From: Phycisphaerales bacterium
Lineage (GTDB): Bacteria > Planctomycetota > Phycisphaerae > Sedimentisphaerales > Anaerohalosphaeraceae
NCBI GenBank assembly: GCA_011053245.1
Contig: DRGS01000026.1
Coordinates: forward strand, 1-14,811
Reading direction: 5' to 3'
DNA: 14,811 nt
Position 1 is the stretch's first letter. The number at the start of each line of letters is the position of its first letter. A program made the position numbers and the translations under genes. Under the pieces are notes generated by a model. That model was not told the origin of the DNA. It saw only the letters and a list, made by a program, of their open reading frames with translations, and made no database searches. Shown here piece after piece: positions 5,718 through 13,416 of the stretch.

Positions 5718-7445
5718 ATGGATGCGTTGTTGTTATTGGTTGTTTGTGGTGGTGGGTTTTTGTTGGCGTATCATACTTATGGGCGGTTTTTGGCTCGTAA
5801 GATATTTAAGCTTGATGCGGACGCTATGGTTCCGAGCCGTGAGTTTGAAGACGGGGTCGATTATGTTCCTGCGCAAAAGGGTGTGATCTTCGGGCATCAC
5901 TTTACGTCCATTGCCGGGACCGGGCCTATTGTGGGGCCGGCTATCGGTATTATATGGGGTTGGCTTCCTGCGCTGCTATGGGTTTTGTTAGGCAGTATAT
6001 TTATGGGGGCGGTGCATGACTTCGGGGCACTTGTGGTCTCGATGCGGAACGAGGGCAAGAGCATATCGGAAGTGGCAGCGAAGTATATCAATCCAAGGGT
6101 TCGGTTTATATTTTTTGCGATAGTTTTTCTGTGCCTGCTTATTGTTATCGCGATATTCGGTGTGGTTATCGCGACGGTGTTTACGACTTTTCCAAGTTCC
6201 GTTATTCCGGTGTGGCTGCAGATACCGATAGCGGTCGGATTGGGGCGGGCGGTCTATAAGAAGGGCTTCAATATTTTAGGCTCAACGGCGGTTGCGGTTT
6301 TGGCAATGTATATTTGCATAGTGGCAGGGGCGTGGCTTGAGAGTGTGTGGCCATTAGCAAATATTCTGCCGTCTACGGGTGTGTGGGTGGTGGTTCTTTT
6401 GATATACGCGTGGGTAGCTTCTACTTTGCCGGTTACGACGCTGTTGCAGCCGAGGGATTATATCAACGCGTGGCAGTTGTTTATCGCGATGGGGCTTTTG
6501 GTCTGCGGGACGGTTGTTGCGTCTTTGTCGGGTGATCTGTCGATGGTAGCGCCTGCGATAAATCATTCGCTTCCCGAAGGGACGCCGCCGATCTGGCCGT
6601 TTATGTTCGTGATAATAGCGTGCGGGGCGATGAGCGGTTTTCATTCGTTAGTGGCTTCGGGGACGAGTCCGAAGCAGATCTCAAATGAAACGGATTGTCA
6701 GTTCGTTGGGTACGGTTCGATGCTGCTGGAAGGATTTTTGGCTTTGCTTGTGATCCTGTGCGTAGGAGCAGGTGTCGGAATGGCGTTAAAGCTCGGCGAT
6801 GGAACGGTTCTGTCGGGGACGGCGGCATGGGAGCATCAATACGGGTCATGGCTCGGAGCCAAGGGTCTGCCGGATAAGTTATACCCGGTGGTGATGGGTG
6901 CGGCGAATATGATGGGTGCGATCGGTTTGCCGAAGGCGATGGGCGTTACTCTGATGGGGGTGTTTATCGCATCGTTTGCCGGGACGACACTGGATACATC
7001 CGTACGGATCCAGCGGTATGTGATAAGTGAGCTTGCGACTGATCTGCGGATCAAGCCGCTGGTTAATAAGTGGTCGGCAACGACATTTGCGGTTCTTACG
7101 GCGGCGGCGCTTGCGTTTACCAGTGGGGCCGACGGTAAGGGTGCGATGAAGCTGTGGCCGTTGTTCGGGTCGGCGAATCAGTTGTTGGGGTCGCTTGCAC
7201 TTTTGGTTATTACGATGTACCTGCGGCGCAAGGGGGGATGGAAGTTTATTGTGTCGGCGGTTCCTTGTGCGATCATGCTTTTTGTTACGAGCTGGTCAAT
7301 GCTGGCAAATGAGAAGCGATTTATCGAGCAGGAGAACTGGCTCCTGGTTAGTATAGGCGGTGCGGTGTTTGTGCTTGCGGTTTGGATGGCTGTCGAGACG
7401 GTGATAGTATTTTTCAGGAACGAAAAACATTTAACCGCGGATTGA
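5718..7445 (+). CDS. cstA: CstA-family carbon starvation / pyruvate-type transporter
   Basis: The product is a 575-residue, very hydrophobic polytopic membrane protein. The N-terminal signature is clear: H-T-Y-G-R-F-L, V-D-Y-V-P-A-Q-K-G-V-I-F-G-H-H-F, S-I-A-G-T-G-P-I-V-G-P-A-I-G and M-G-A-V-H-D-F-G. Later conserved parts include C-G-A-M-S-G-F-H-S-L-V-A-S-G-T and A-S-F-A-G-T-T-L-D-T-S-V-R-I-Q-R-Y. The order and spacing match CstA/BtsT-like proteins, and the length fits the shorter class rather than the ~700-residue E. coli forms. E. coli relatives take up pyruvate or peptides under nutrient limitation; the substrate here is inferred only. The ATG at 5718 directly follows the upstream stop, with ggag at 5705-5708, so translation may be coupled to the hydrolase. 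Its TGA (7443-7445) abuts the stop of the convergent cdaR gene with no gap and no terminator. Confidence 0.93.
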   Translation: MDALLLLVVCGGGFLLAYHTYGRFLARKIFKLDADAMVPSREFEDGVDYVPAQKGVIFGHHFTSIAGTGPIVGPAIGIIWGWLPALLWVLLGSIFMGAVHDFGALVVSMRNEGKSISEVAAKYINPRVRFIFFAIVFLCLLIVIAIFGVVIATVFTTFPSSVIPVWLQIPIAVGLGRAVYKKGFNILGSTAVAVLAMYICIVAGAWLESVWPLANILPSTGVWVVVLLIYAWVASTLPVTTLLQPRDYINAWQLFIAMGLLVCGTVVASLSGDLSMVAPAINHSLPEGTPPIWPFMFVIIACGAMSGFHSLVASGTSPKQISNETDCQFVGYGSMLLEGFLALLVILCVGAGVGMALKLGDGTVLSGTAAWEHQYGSWLGAKGLPDKLYPVVMGAANMMGAIGLPKAMGVTLMGVFIASFAGTTLDTSVRIQRYVISELATDLRIKPLVNKWSATTFAVLTAAALAFTSGADGKGAMKLWPLFGSANQLLGSLALLVITMYLRRKGGWKFIVSAVPCAIMLFVTSWSMLANEKRFIEQENWLLVSIGGAVFVLAVWMAVETVIVFFRNEKHLTAD

Positions 7446-8465
7446 TCATGGGCTTGGCGGGATCGGTACGAGTTTGAACTTTGCCATTCGCGGTTTTTCG
7501 CTTAACTCGATCTCGTTGCTTCTTACATATTCCGGCGGGAAATTGTATATCACCTGGCGGGTTATTTCGCCGGTCTCTGTTTCGTCGCTATCGCGGACCT
7601 CAACGATCACCTGATATTGCATTTTATCAAATGCCGCATGTGCGTCATCCGTGGCTACGATACCGGTAGAGCGTGTCAAATCATTTTCGTTGCTCAGTTC
7701 GACGTGGTATTTTTCCATGAGAGTTTTACTGATCCGATAGCCAACGAGCGGTTGGTATGTTCTTATTTTCATGGCTTCGGCGGTAGGCGGGAGGGTTATC
7801 TTGTAGAGACCCGCTTCTCTTTTGGTGCCGTCATTAAGTATCACATAGGGTTGCCCCTGGACATATTCTCTTCTTGCTTGTTCAACCTGGGAATCTGTCA
7901 GTGTGACATAAGCGTTCAATTTACTGTCTGGCCAATCGGAGTGTACGAACATCTCGACGGTATTTGCGGGTTCGATGGTTTTTGTTTTGAGGGCAGCTCC
8001 ATCTTTGTCGAGTACCCGGATCGTCAGGGTTTTTTTAACGAGTTTTTCGATCGTTACCTCGATATCGTCTATCTTTTTTTCAGGCTCGACGACGGAAAGC
8101 TCGAGAGCTTCCATCTTGTCACTGCCTTTGATAAATTCGATGACATCGAGTGAGTATTGTTCGAGGTGTGTTTTCTTTTCGTGTTCGACGTTCCAATTGA
8201 AGTTAAGGCTTACCTTTTCCTTTGGTTTATCCGAAATTAGCTTGCTCTTAAGATCTGCGACCTTTGCAGCGGGACCTTTTAGATCCAGTTCGTAACTTGC
8301 CGGCGTATCGACATCGAAAGTAACGAGTATGTCCTTGCTTGTAGTTGTGGACACATCGAGTGTTACGGTTTGTTTTGTTACGTCCTCATCGGCGAGATAG
8401 GCCGCTGCCCATATCAATATCGTAAGGGATATGACGACGATGAGTTTTTTTATCTGTTCACGCAT
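7446..8465 (-). CDS. cdaR: CdaR-like YbbR-repeat protein, putative regulator of CdaA
   Basis: The product has 339 residues. One N-terminal membrane anchor (about residues 5-26, L-I-V-V-I-S-L-T-I-L-I-W-A-A-A) is followed by an extracytoplasmic region of consecutive beta-rich YbbR-type repeats (for example V-T-L-D-V-S-T-T, Y-E-L-D-L-K-G-P-A-A-K-V, L-T-I-R-V-L-D-K-D-G). In Firmicutes, CdaR binds and modulates the diadenylate cyclase CdaA and is encoded directly after it, as here. I choose ATG 8465: it gives M-R-E-Q-I-K-K immediately before the anchor and overlaps the cdaA TGA by 8 bp, suggesting translational coupling. The longer frame from GTG 8510 would add 15 residues without a ribosome site. 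The sequence is divergent, so identity leans on the cdaA neighbour and the architecture. B. subtilis CdaR is longer. Confidence 0.8.
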   Translation of the reverse strand: MREQIKKLIVVISLTILIWAAAYLADEDVTKQTVTLDVSTTTSKDILVTFDVDTPASYELDLKGPAAKVADLKSKLISDKPKEKVSLNFNWNVEHEKKTHLEQYSLDVIEFIKGSDKMEALELSVVEPEKKIDDIEVTIEKLVKKTLTIRVLDKDGAALKTKTIEPANTVEMFVHSDWPDSKLNAYVTLTDSQVEQARREYVQGQPYVILNDGTKREAGLYKITLPPTAEAMKIRTYQPLVGYRISKTLMEKYHVELSNENDLTRSTGIVATDDAHAAFDKMQYQVIVEVRDSDETETGEITRQVIYNFPPEYVRSNEIELSEKPRMAKFKLVPIPPSP

Positions 8466-9339
8466 TCTGTTGTGGTTTCCGGTTTTCTGTTTTTTTGCCG
8501 ACCTTAGCACTTGTTGTTTCGGTCTGCTTCATTCGTTCTACAATCGGGGTCGTTTCGACGACAGCGGTGTTGAGGTATCTTCTCAACTGTGCTTCGGAGA
8601 CGTTCCTGATGAGGTTGCCGTCGAGTGCGAGTGATATTATTCCGGTTTCTTCGCTTACTATTATGACAGTCGCGTCGGAACCCGATGTCACTCCGATGGC
8701 GGCCCGGTGACGCGATCCGATCTGTCTGCCTTTGAATGATTCGGCTTCTGCCAGTGGCAGTTGCACCCTTGCAGCTATGATCCTGTCACCCTGAACCACT
8801 ATGGCCATGTCATGTAATGGCGTTCCGGGATGGAAGATGGTCTTTATTAGTTCGGCGGTCACTTTCGAATCGATCTTTACGCCGGTGTCGATGAACTCTC
8901 CGAGTCCCACCTGCTGTTCCACTACGATTATGGCGCCGGTTCTGGTGGCTGCAAGTTGTGTCACCGCGCTTATGATCTCTTCAACACTTCTTGACAGTTG
9001 CTGCGATGAGCTTGTCAGGAAGCTCGCCTGTCCAATTCGTATCAGTGCTCTCCTTATTTCAGGCTGAAACGCAACGATAGCTATAATTGAAATAACGAAC
9101 AAGAAGCCGCTATAGAGGTATTGAACCCTTGCAAGTTTAAACTTTTCAACGACGAGGTAGAGTACGACGGTTCCGACGACAAGAACTGAGATCACTCCCC
9201 TAAAGAGCCTTTCGCCACGAGTCCCTTCAAGGAAACTAATTGCGATATAAACGATTACCCCAATGAGCATAAGCTCAATGAGAACGATGAGCCGTTCCTG
9301 CGGTCCTATTCTGTTTATATACTCAAAGATCGCGTTCAA
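8458..9339 (-). CDS. cdaA: Membrane diadenylate cyclase CdaA (c-di-AMP synthase)
   Basis: The product has 293 residues. Three predicted membrane helices lie at about residues 17-36, 48-64 and 75-91, then a helical linker (F-Q-P-E-I-R-R-A-L) and a DAC domain at ~115-265. CdaA makes c-di-AMP from two ATP at the membrane; c-di-AMP controls potassium and osmolyte balance. Conserved parts include T-P-L-H-D (173-177), L-P-L-A-E, R210-H-R212 followed by A-A-I-G, and I-V-S-E-E-T-G. The canonical D-G-A motif reads D177-M178-A179. The metal-binding Asp and the R-H-R remain, so activity is plausible but unproven. The start is taken as TTG 9339, with gggga about ten bases upstream; a stop two codons earlier in frame prevents a longer protein. 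The gene precedes and overlaps cdaR. Confidence 0.9.
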   Translation of the reverse strand: MNAIFEYINRIGPQERLIVLIELMLIGVIVYIAISFLEGTRGERLFRGVISVLVVGTVVLYLVVEKFKLARVQYLYSGFLFVISIIAIVAFQPEIRRALIRIGQASFLTSSSQQLSRSVEEIISAVTQLAATRTGAIIVVEQQVGLGEFIDTGVKIDSKVTAELIKTIFHPGTPLHDMAIVVQGDRIIAARVQLPLAEAESFKGRQIGSRHRAAIGVTSGSDATVIIVSEETGIISLALDGNLIRNVSEAQLRRYLNTAVVETTPIVERMKQTETTSAKVGKKTENRKPQQNA

Positions 9340-9426
9340 ATGTCATATTCCCCAAGTCAAATTCCATTTCGACAATTAACATTTCACCGGGCTCCCCGAA
9401 TAACAGGCAACCCTTCACTGCAAGTA

Positions 9427-9447
9427 TTGTTTTTGTGACAAAAACAA
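9427..9447. other. AT-rich perfect palindrome between lipoprotein gene and cdaA
   Basis: ttgtttttg (9427-9435) and caaaaacaa (9439-9447) are exact inverted arms around a tga loop. It sits 25 bp after the lipoprotein stop and about 88 bp before cdaA on the minus strand. It lacks a following T-run on the minus strand, so it is not a typical intrinsic terminator. It could be an operator for cdaA or an mRNA hairpin. Confidence 0.35.
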
Positions 9448-9471
9448 AGACCATTGAAAGGCGATCATAGT

Positions 9472-9702
9472 CTACCGCGTAAGTTTGTCACTCAATTTTG
9501 TTGGTCTGTCTATCAGCAGGAACGCGTCTACATCATCCTGGACCATTCTGAGTCCCGATTTGACAACGGTTTTATGTCTATCCCGGACTTCGCTGGCAGT
9601 TTCTCCGGCTCCTGCACAGCCTGAAACACAGATCAGTATAGCCGAGATGAGGCAGAGACAAACGGCACATTTAAAACAGTAAAAAATATTTAATTTTTTC
9701 AT
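9472..9702 (-). CDS. Small putative lipoprotein, uncharacterised
   Basis: The product has 76 residues. The start at ATG 9702 is chosen because gagg (9712-9709) lies 6 nt upstream and the product then opens with a proper signal: M-K-K-L-N, a hydrophobic stretch rich in Cys, Leu and Ile, and a lipobox-like V-S-G-C at about residues 28-31. Starting further upstream (9807) would bury the signal. The mature part (about 46 residues) is charged and helical: E-T-A-S-E-V-R-D-R-H-K-T-V-V-K-S-G-L-R-M-V-Q-D-D-V-D-A-F-L-L-I-D-R-P-T. I recognise no family. It has its own promoter-like sequence and lies 132 bp before cdaA on the same strand, so it may be first gene of a cdaA-cdaR transcript. Any role in c-di-AMP signalling is speculative. 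Confidence 0.7.
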   Translation of the reverse strand: MKKLNIFYCFKCAVCLCLISAILICVSGCAGAGETASEVRDRHKTVVKSGLRMVQDDVDAFLLIDRPTKLSDKLTR

Positions 9703-9720
9703 TTTTTTCCTCAAAACCCT

Positions 9721-9749
9721 AAAATACATGCTGGATACATAAAAGTCAA
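9721..9749 (-). promoter_or_regulatory. Putative promoter of the lipoprotein gene
   Basis: On the minus strand TTGACT (9749-9744), a 17-bp spacer, then TATTTT (9726-9721). The implied start site leaves a leader of only about 12 nt that contains the gagg ribosome-binding site. Confidence 0.5.
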
Positions 9750-9872
9750 CAAGACAGAGTAGTTTATAATCATATATCCACGGGGATTTTAGCATTGTCG
9801 ACGGCATGTGTCAAACAAAAAACACTTGTTATTCAAATGTTTTCCGTAAATGATGGGGTCAGCAATGATTTA

Positions 9873-9900
9873 TTGACAGTTTGGGCTTATATTCTATAAT
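9873..9900 (+). promoter_or_regulatory. Strong sigma-70-type promoter of the WYL regulator gene
   Basis: A consensus TTGACA (9873-9878) and a consensus TATAAT (9895-9900) are separated by 16 bp. The predicted start site at about 9907 gives a leader of roughly 50 nt before the ATG at 9958. It is the best promoter in the window and probably also serves the downstream ABC-F gene. Confidence 0.75.
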
Positions 9901-9957
9901 TGCATGGTCCTTATGTCAGGCTAAATTCGCGTTTTTATTCATTTTTGGGTTATTTAT

Positions 9958-10935
9958 ATGAAACTTAGCAGGATCAGCAGGGTTGTTCGTTTGTTAACGC
10001 TTCTTCAGTCCGAGCATAGTTACTCGCCGGATGAGCTGGCGAAACATATCGGTGTGAGCCGCAGGACCGTTTTTCGTGATTTGAAGGAGCTGGAGGCGGT
10101 CGGGGTCCCCTTTAAGTTTAATAGCGACACGGGCGGGTATACGATCGATCCAGAGTATTTTCTGCCGTCTATCGACCTGAATTTGCAGGAGGCACTTAGT
10201 CTTTTGATGCTTGTTCACAAAGCCAGCGGGCATCTGCCGCTTCCTTTTAAGAATTCAGCGTTGCTTGGCGGCCTTAAGATCGAAAACAATCTTCCGGACG
10301 AGATACGGCGATATTGCAACGCTACGCTTGCGAATATATCTATCCGTGCCGATTCTCATGCTCCGATGGATCTTCTGGACAATATTTTTGCCCGTTTGCA
10401 GAAGGCTGTGCGAAAGCGGGTTCTGGTCAAGATGGTGTATAATTCTGTATTTGACGGCAAAGAGATCGCTATTCGGCTCAGTCCGTACCATATTATGTAT
10501 AATAATCGGGCTTGGTATGTTATTGGGCATTCGAGTCTTCATAAGGAGGTTCGCACCTTTAAACTCAATCGCATAAAGGAACTTACGGTTCTTGCTCATG
10601 CTGGTATTCGCAGTGGAAGGGCCGGTTTTGACGTTCATGATTATCTTGGCATGGCGTGGTCGATGATACCGGAGGGCAGGATGTACCGTGTGGAACTGAA
10701 GTTTGGCCGTAAGGTTGCCAGGAACGTAGCGGAAGTGCAATGGCACCGGAGCCAGAAGACATGTTTCAATTCCGACGGGACGCTGACAGCCCAATTTCAT
10801 GTTGACGGTCTGGGAGAGATAGGCTGGTGGGTTCTGGGCTATGGCGATCAGGTTGAAGTTATCGCACCTGCGGCGTTGCGAAAAAGGATCGCCAAAACAG
10901 CGGAGCGTATGGTTAAACTCAACAGTAAAAAATAA
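9958..10935 (+). CDS. HTH-WYL domain transcriptional regulator
   Basis: The product has 325 residues. Residues ~1-60 form an HTH_11-type winged helix (R-L-L-T-L-L-Q-S, Y-S-P-D-E-L-A-K-H-I-G-V-S-R-R-T-V-F-R-D-L-K-E-L-E, then the wing G-V-P-F-K-F-N-S-D-T-G-G-Y). Residues ~150-225 hold the WYL domain, with W-Y-V in place of the name-giving W-Y-L (N-N-R-A-W-Y-V-I-G-H) and F-K-L-N-R-I-K-E-L. A WCX-like C-terminal region ends with G-D-Q-V-E-V-I-A-P. WYL proteins are ligand- or nucleic-acid-sensing regulators, acting as repressors or activators of stress, DNA-damage and defence genes. The start is ATG 9958 without a clear Shine-Dalgarno. The ABC-F gene follows after 26 bp, so co-transcription is likely. 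Autoregulation at the strong upstream promoter is possible but no operator was recognised. Confidence 0.88.
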   Translation: MKLSRISRVVRLLTLLQSEHSYSPDELAKHIGVSRRTVFRDLKELEAVGVPFKFNSDTGGYTIDPEYFLPSIDLNLQEALSLLMLVHKASGHLPLPFKNSALLGGLKIENNLPDEIRRYCNATLANISIRADSHAPMDLLDNIFARLQKAVRKRVLVKMVYNSVFDGKEIAIRLSPYHIMYNNRAWYVIGHSSLHKEVRTFKLNRIKELTVLAHAGIRSGRAGFDVHDYLGMAWSMIPEGRMYRVELKFGRKVARNVAEVQWHRSQKTCFNSDGTLTAQFHVDGLGEIGWWVLGYGDQVEVIAPAALRKRIAKTAERMVKLNSKK

Positions 10936-10961
10936 GGCTAACATATACACAGCAGACACTT

Positions 10962-12923
10962 ATGCAAATTGTAACATTTGTCAATGTTCATAAATCGTTC
11001 GGGCAGGAGATCGTTTTCGAGGGTCTGTCGGAGAGGCTTTACGCGCATCAGAAGGTCGGAATGATCGGAGCCAATGGCAGTGGCAAGACTACTTTTATTA
11101 AGCTTATTCTGGGCGAAATATCCCCTGACGTTGGTGAGGTGGTTAAGCGAAAGGGTCTTCGGGTCGGGTATCTGCCGCAGGAGCCGGTTTTTTCCGGCGG
11201 GCTTACCGTTATGGAGGAGATGCACGCCGGCGTTGAGGATCTGCTGAATATCCAGAGGAGGATCGAGGCGGTCAGTGAAAGTTTGGGTGCGCTCAGCGGG
11301 AGCGAACTCGAGGAGCAGATGAAGGAGTATGACCGGCTCAACCATGCGTTTGAAGTGCAGGGCGGATACGAATATGAGGCTCGGATCAATACTATTCTGG
11401 CGGGATTGGGGTTTGAGCCGGGGGTTTTTCATGAGCGAACGTCTTCGCTGAGCGGCGGTCAGTTGTCGAGATTGGGGCTTGCGAAGGTGCTGCTTTCTGA
11501 GACGGATCTGCTGCTGCTGGATGAGCCGACGAATCATCTTGACCTTCAGGCGGTTGAATGGCTTGAGAAGTTTCTTCGCAATTATAAAGGCGCGGCGGTG
11601 ATAATCAGCCATGACAGGTATCTTCTGGACAGGATAGCGACGAGGATCATTGAGATCGGACGCGGTAAGAGCAGGGTGTGGAAGGGTAATTACAGTGATT
11701 ATGTCGCAGCGAAAGCGAATGACGAACTTCGGCAGCGGCGGCGATACAAACAGCGGACGGAGATGGTCGAAAAGACGCGTGATTTCATCGCCCGTAATAT
11801 TAACCAGAAGGGTATGCAGGGGACGGCCAGGGGCAGGGCAAAGAGGCTGGGGAGGCTTTTTGGCAATGATCCCGATTATCTTGACCGCGTAACGAATGAC
11901 AAGAGGGTGAGGTTTTCGTTTGCGAGGGCGACCAGCGGCAGCGATCTTGTGTTGCGGTGCGAGTTTCTGTCGAAGTCTTTCGGGGAGACGATCCTTTTTA
12001 AGAATCTGAGTTTTGACCTGCTGGCGGGTGAAAGGCTTGGGATAACCGGGCCGAATGGGACTGGCAAGAGTACTTTTCTTAAATTGGCTTTGGGGCATAT
12101 AAGGCCGACGGACGGTTCAATCAGGATGGGGACGACGCTCAAAGCCGGGTATCTCGATCAGTGCGCCGAGACGCTGGATGCGGATAAAACGGTGCTGGAG
12201 GAGGCGAAGGGGATAAGGCCGGATATGACGGAGGAGGCTTTGCGGGGGCGACTCGGCGGGTTTTTGTTTTGCGGGGATGACGTTCTTAAGAGGGTAGGCG
12301 ATCTTAGCGGCGGGCAGTTGAATCGGCTGATGCTGTGTAAGCTGGTTCTTGCCGAGCCGGATGTGCTGGTGCTGGATGAGCCGACGAACCATCTTGATAT
12401 TCCGGGCAGGGAGACGCTCGAAGGGGCATTGAAACGGTTTAACGGTACGCTGATCGTTGTTAGCCATGACAGATTCTTTCTGGATCGGGTTGTCGGTAAG
12501 CTGATCGTTATGGGTGTCGATAAGCTGGGCGCTAAGAAGATGGGGCAGCACGAGATGCTTGAGGCTCCGGCGAAAGTGTATTCGCGGTATGCGCAGATTT
12601 TGGAAGAACGTTTGGCCGATTCGGTTTTGGCAGATGGCAAGGGTAAACAAAAGGGGGCGAAAAAACCTCGGAGGGGCGGGGCGGGCGATCCTAAGGGAAA
12701 AAAGACGACGCCCAAGGAGCTTCGGCGGTTCAATAAGCTGTCGGTGGAGGAGATCGAAGAGGCGATAATGCTGCTGGAAGAGGAGATTGACGGTTTGCAG
12801 GTTGGATTCGGTGACGAAGCGATATATAAACAGCCGGAGCTTCTGGCTGAGCTTCGTGATGAGATCGAGGAGAAGCAGGCGGAACTGGCGCTTCTGTATC
12901 GGGCATATGAGATTCGCAACTGA
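10962..12923 (+). CDS. ABC-F family ATPase (Uup/YdiF-like) with C-terminal basic and coiled-coil tail
   Basis: The product has 653 residues and no membrane segments: two ABC cassettes in one chain, the mark of soluble ABC-F proteins that act on the ribosome. Cassette 1 has Walker A G-A-N-G-S-G-K-T (36-43), signature L-S-G-G-Q (163-167) and Walker B ending D187-E188. Cassette 2 has Walker A G-P-N-G-T-G-K-S (363-370), signature L-S-G-G-Q (448-452) and D472-E473. The linker (about 235-315) is Arg/Lys-rich, as in the P-site tRNA-interaction region. The tail has a basic stretch (~565-592) and a Glu-rich coiled coil (~595-650), as in Uup and YdiF-type members. Subfamilies include translation factors, Uup, and antibiotic-resistance proteins, and sequence alone does not decide among them. 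ATG 10962 has no nearby Shine-Dalgarno. It probably shares the promoter of the WYL regulator. Confidence 0.9.
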   Translation: MQIVTFVNVHKSFGQEIVFEGLSERLYAHQKVGMIGANGSGKTTFIKLILGEISPDVGEVVKRKGLRVGYLPQEPVFSGGLTVMEEMHAGVEDLLNIQRRIEAVSESLGALSGSELEEQMKEYDRLNHAFEVQGGYEYEARINTILAGLGFEPGVFHERTSSLSGGQLSRLGLAKVLLSETDLLLLDEPTNHLDLQAVEWLEKFLRNYKGAAVIISHDRYLLDRIATRIIEIGRGKSRVWKGNYSDYVAAKANDELRQRRRYKQRTEMVEKTRDFIARNINQKGMQGTARGRAKRLGRLFGNDPDYLDRVTNDKRVRFSFARATSGSDLVLRCEFLSKSFGETILFKNLSFDLLAGERLGITGPNGTGKSTFLKLALGHIRPTDGSIRMGTTLKAGYLDQCAETLDADKTVLEEAKGIRPDMTEEALRGRLGGFLFCGDDVLKRVGDLSGGQLNRLMLCKLVLAEPDVLVLDEPTNHLDIPGRETLEGALKRFNGTLIVVSHDRFFLDRVVGKLIVMGVDKLGAKKMGQHEMLEAPAKVYSRYAQILEERLADSVLADGKGKQKGAKKPRRGGAGDPKGKKTTPKELRRFNKLSVEEIEEAIMLLEEEIDGLQVGFGDEAIYKQPELLAELRDEIEEKQAELALLYRAYEIRN

Positions 12924-12984
12924 GCGATCAACTTTTTTTGGGGCATTCCAAGCAAGGGTTTTCGAAATTGGCTTTGCGTCTGAA

Positions 12985-13016
12985 ATTGGGTTTGGATTGG
13001 GTTTGGATTGGGTTTG
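12985..13016. repeat. Tandem 11-bp repeat, three copies
   Basis: attgggtttgg is repeated head to tail at 12985, 12996 and 13007, with the last base of the third copy changed. Similar aaattgg(g/c)ttyg words recur at about 12965, 13095, 13186 and 13284, indicating spread of one short motif through the spacer. Confidence 0.85.
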
Positions 13017-13026
13017 CTTTTTTTGT

Positions 13027-13080
13027 GGTTTTGGGGGCGTAAATTGCTGTAAGTACCTCTTTTGCAAGTAGTTGTAGTGA
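13027..13080. repeat. ~54-bp dispersed repeat, copy A
   Basis: It aligns with 13217-13270 over its full length with one single-base gap and scattered substitutions: ggttttgggg, then gtaaat, ttgtaag or ctgtaag, t-cct, gcaag and gttg blocks in the same order. The copies start 190 bp apart, and each is followed by an aaattgg-type word. Confidence 0.75.
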
Positions 13081-13162
13081 TTCTCGGATTCAGGAAATTG
13101 GGTTTGCTTCCCAGAAAAAGTATTTTTAAAAACGCAGGATCCCCCTGGAAAAGTAAGGGAAA

Positions 13163-13181
13163 CCCCCTACGGTGCAGGGGG
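13163..13181. repeat. G/C hairpin
   Basis: ccccct (13163-13168) pairs with aggggg (13176-13181) around a seven-base loop. It lacks an adjacent T-run, so it is not a standard intrinsic terminator for the ABC-F gene, which ends about 240 bp upstream. Confidence 0.5.
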
Positions 13182-13216
13182 CTAAAATTGGGTTCGTTTG
13201 GCTTCGTTCCGTTTTT

Positions 13217-13270
13217 GGTTTTGGGGTGTAAATCGTTGTAAGTTCCTATGCTGCAAGAGGTTGCAGCTAA
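13217..13270. repeat. ~54-bp dispersed repeat, copy B
   Basis: This is the partner of the copy at 13027-13080. It differs by one gap and several substitutions, so the duplication is not recent. Confidence 0.75.
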
Positions 13271-13369
13271 GTTTATGTCTTTAAAATTGGCTTCGTTTTT
13301 CATGTTTTTGTTTTCAAAGATAACGGTTTTTTTCGGTTTTTGATCACTTTTTTCGTTCTTTGACAGCAA

Positions 13370-13416
13370 CCCCGGCCAAAGACCGGGGCTAAACATTCGC
13401 AGGCAGGTGCCTGCGA
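13370..13416. repeat. Twin hairpins (GC stem followed by near-perfect palindrome)
   Basis: ccccgg (13370-13375) pairs with ccgggg (13383-13388) over a seven-base loop. Eight bases later tcgcaggca (13397-13405) and tgcctgcga (13408-13416) form a palindrome interrupted only by gg. The pair looks like a REP-type module. No strong T-run follows on either side. Confidence 0.6.

Noticed and set aside
7617..8153. Plus-strand open frame of 178 codons
   Set aside because: It is antisense to cdaR, with no recognisable domain and no ribosome site.
8466..8510. GTG 8510 as the cdaR start
   Set aside because: It would add 15 residues of cdaA-overlapping sequence with no ribosome site; ATG 8465 fits the membrane anchor and the coupled overlap better.
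10938..12098. Minus-strand open frame of 386 codons
   Set aside because: It lies opposite the clearly real ABC-F gene and is Arg/Pro/Leu-rich, as expected for a shadow of GC-rich coding DNA.
13163..13181. Hairpin as intrinsic terminator of the ABC-F gene
   Set aside because: It is about 240 bp past the stop and not followed by a T-run; it belongs to the repeat mosaic.
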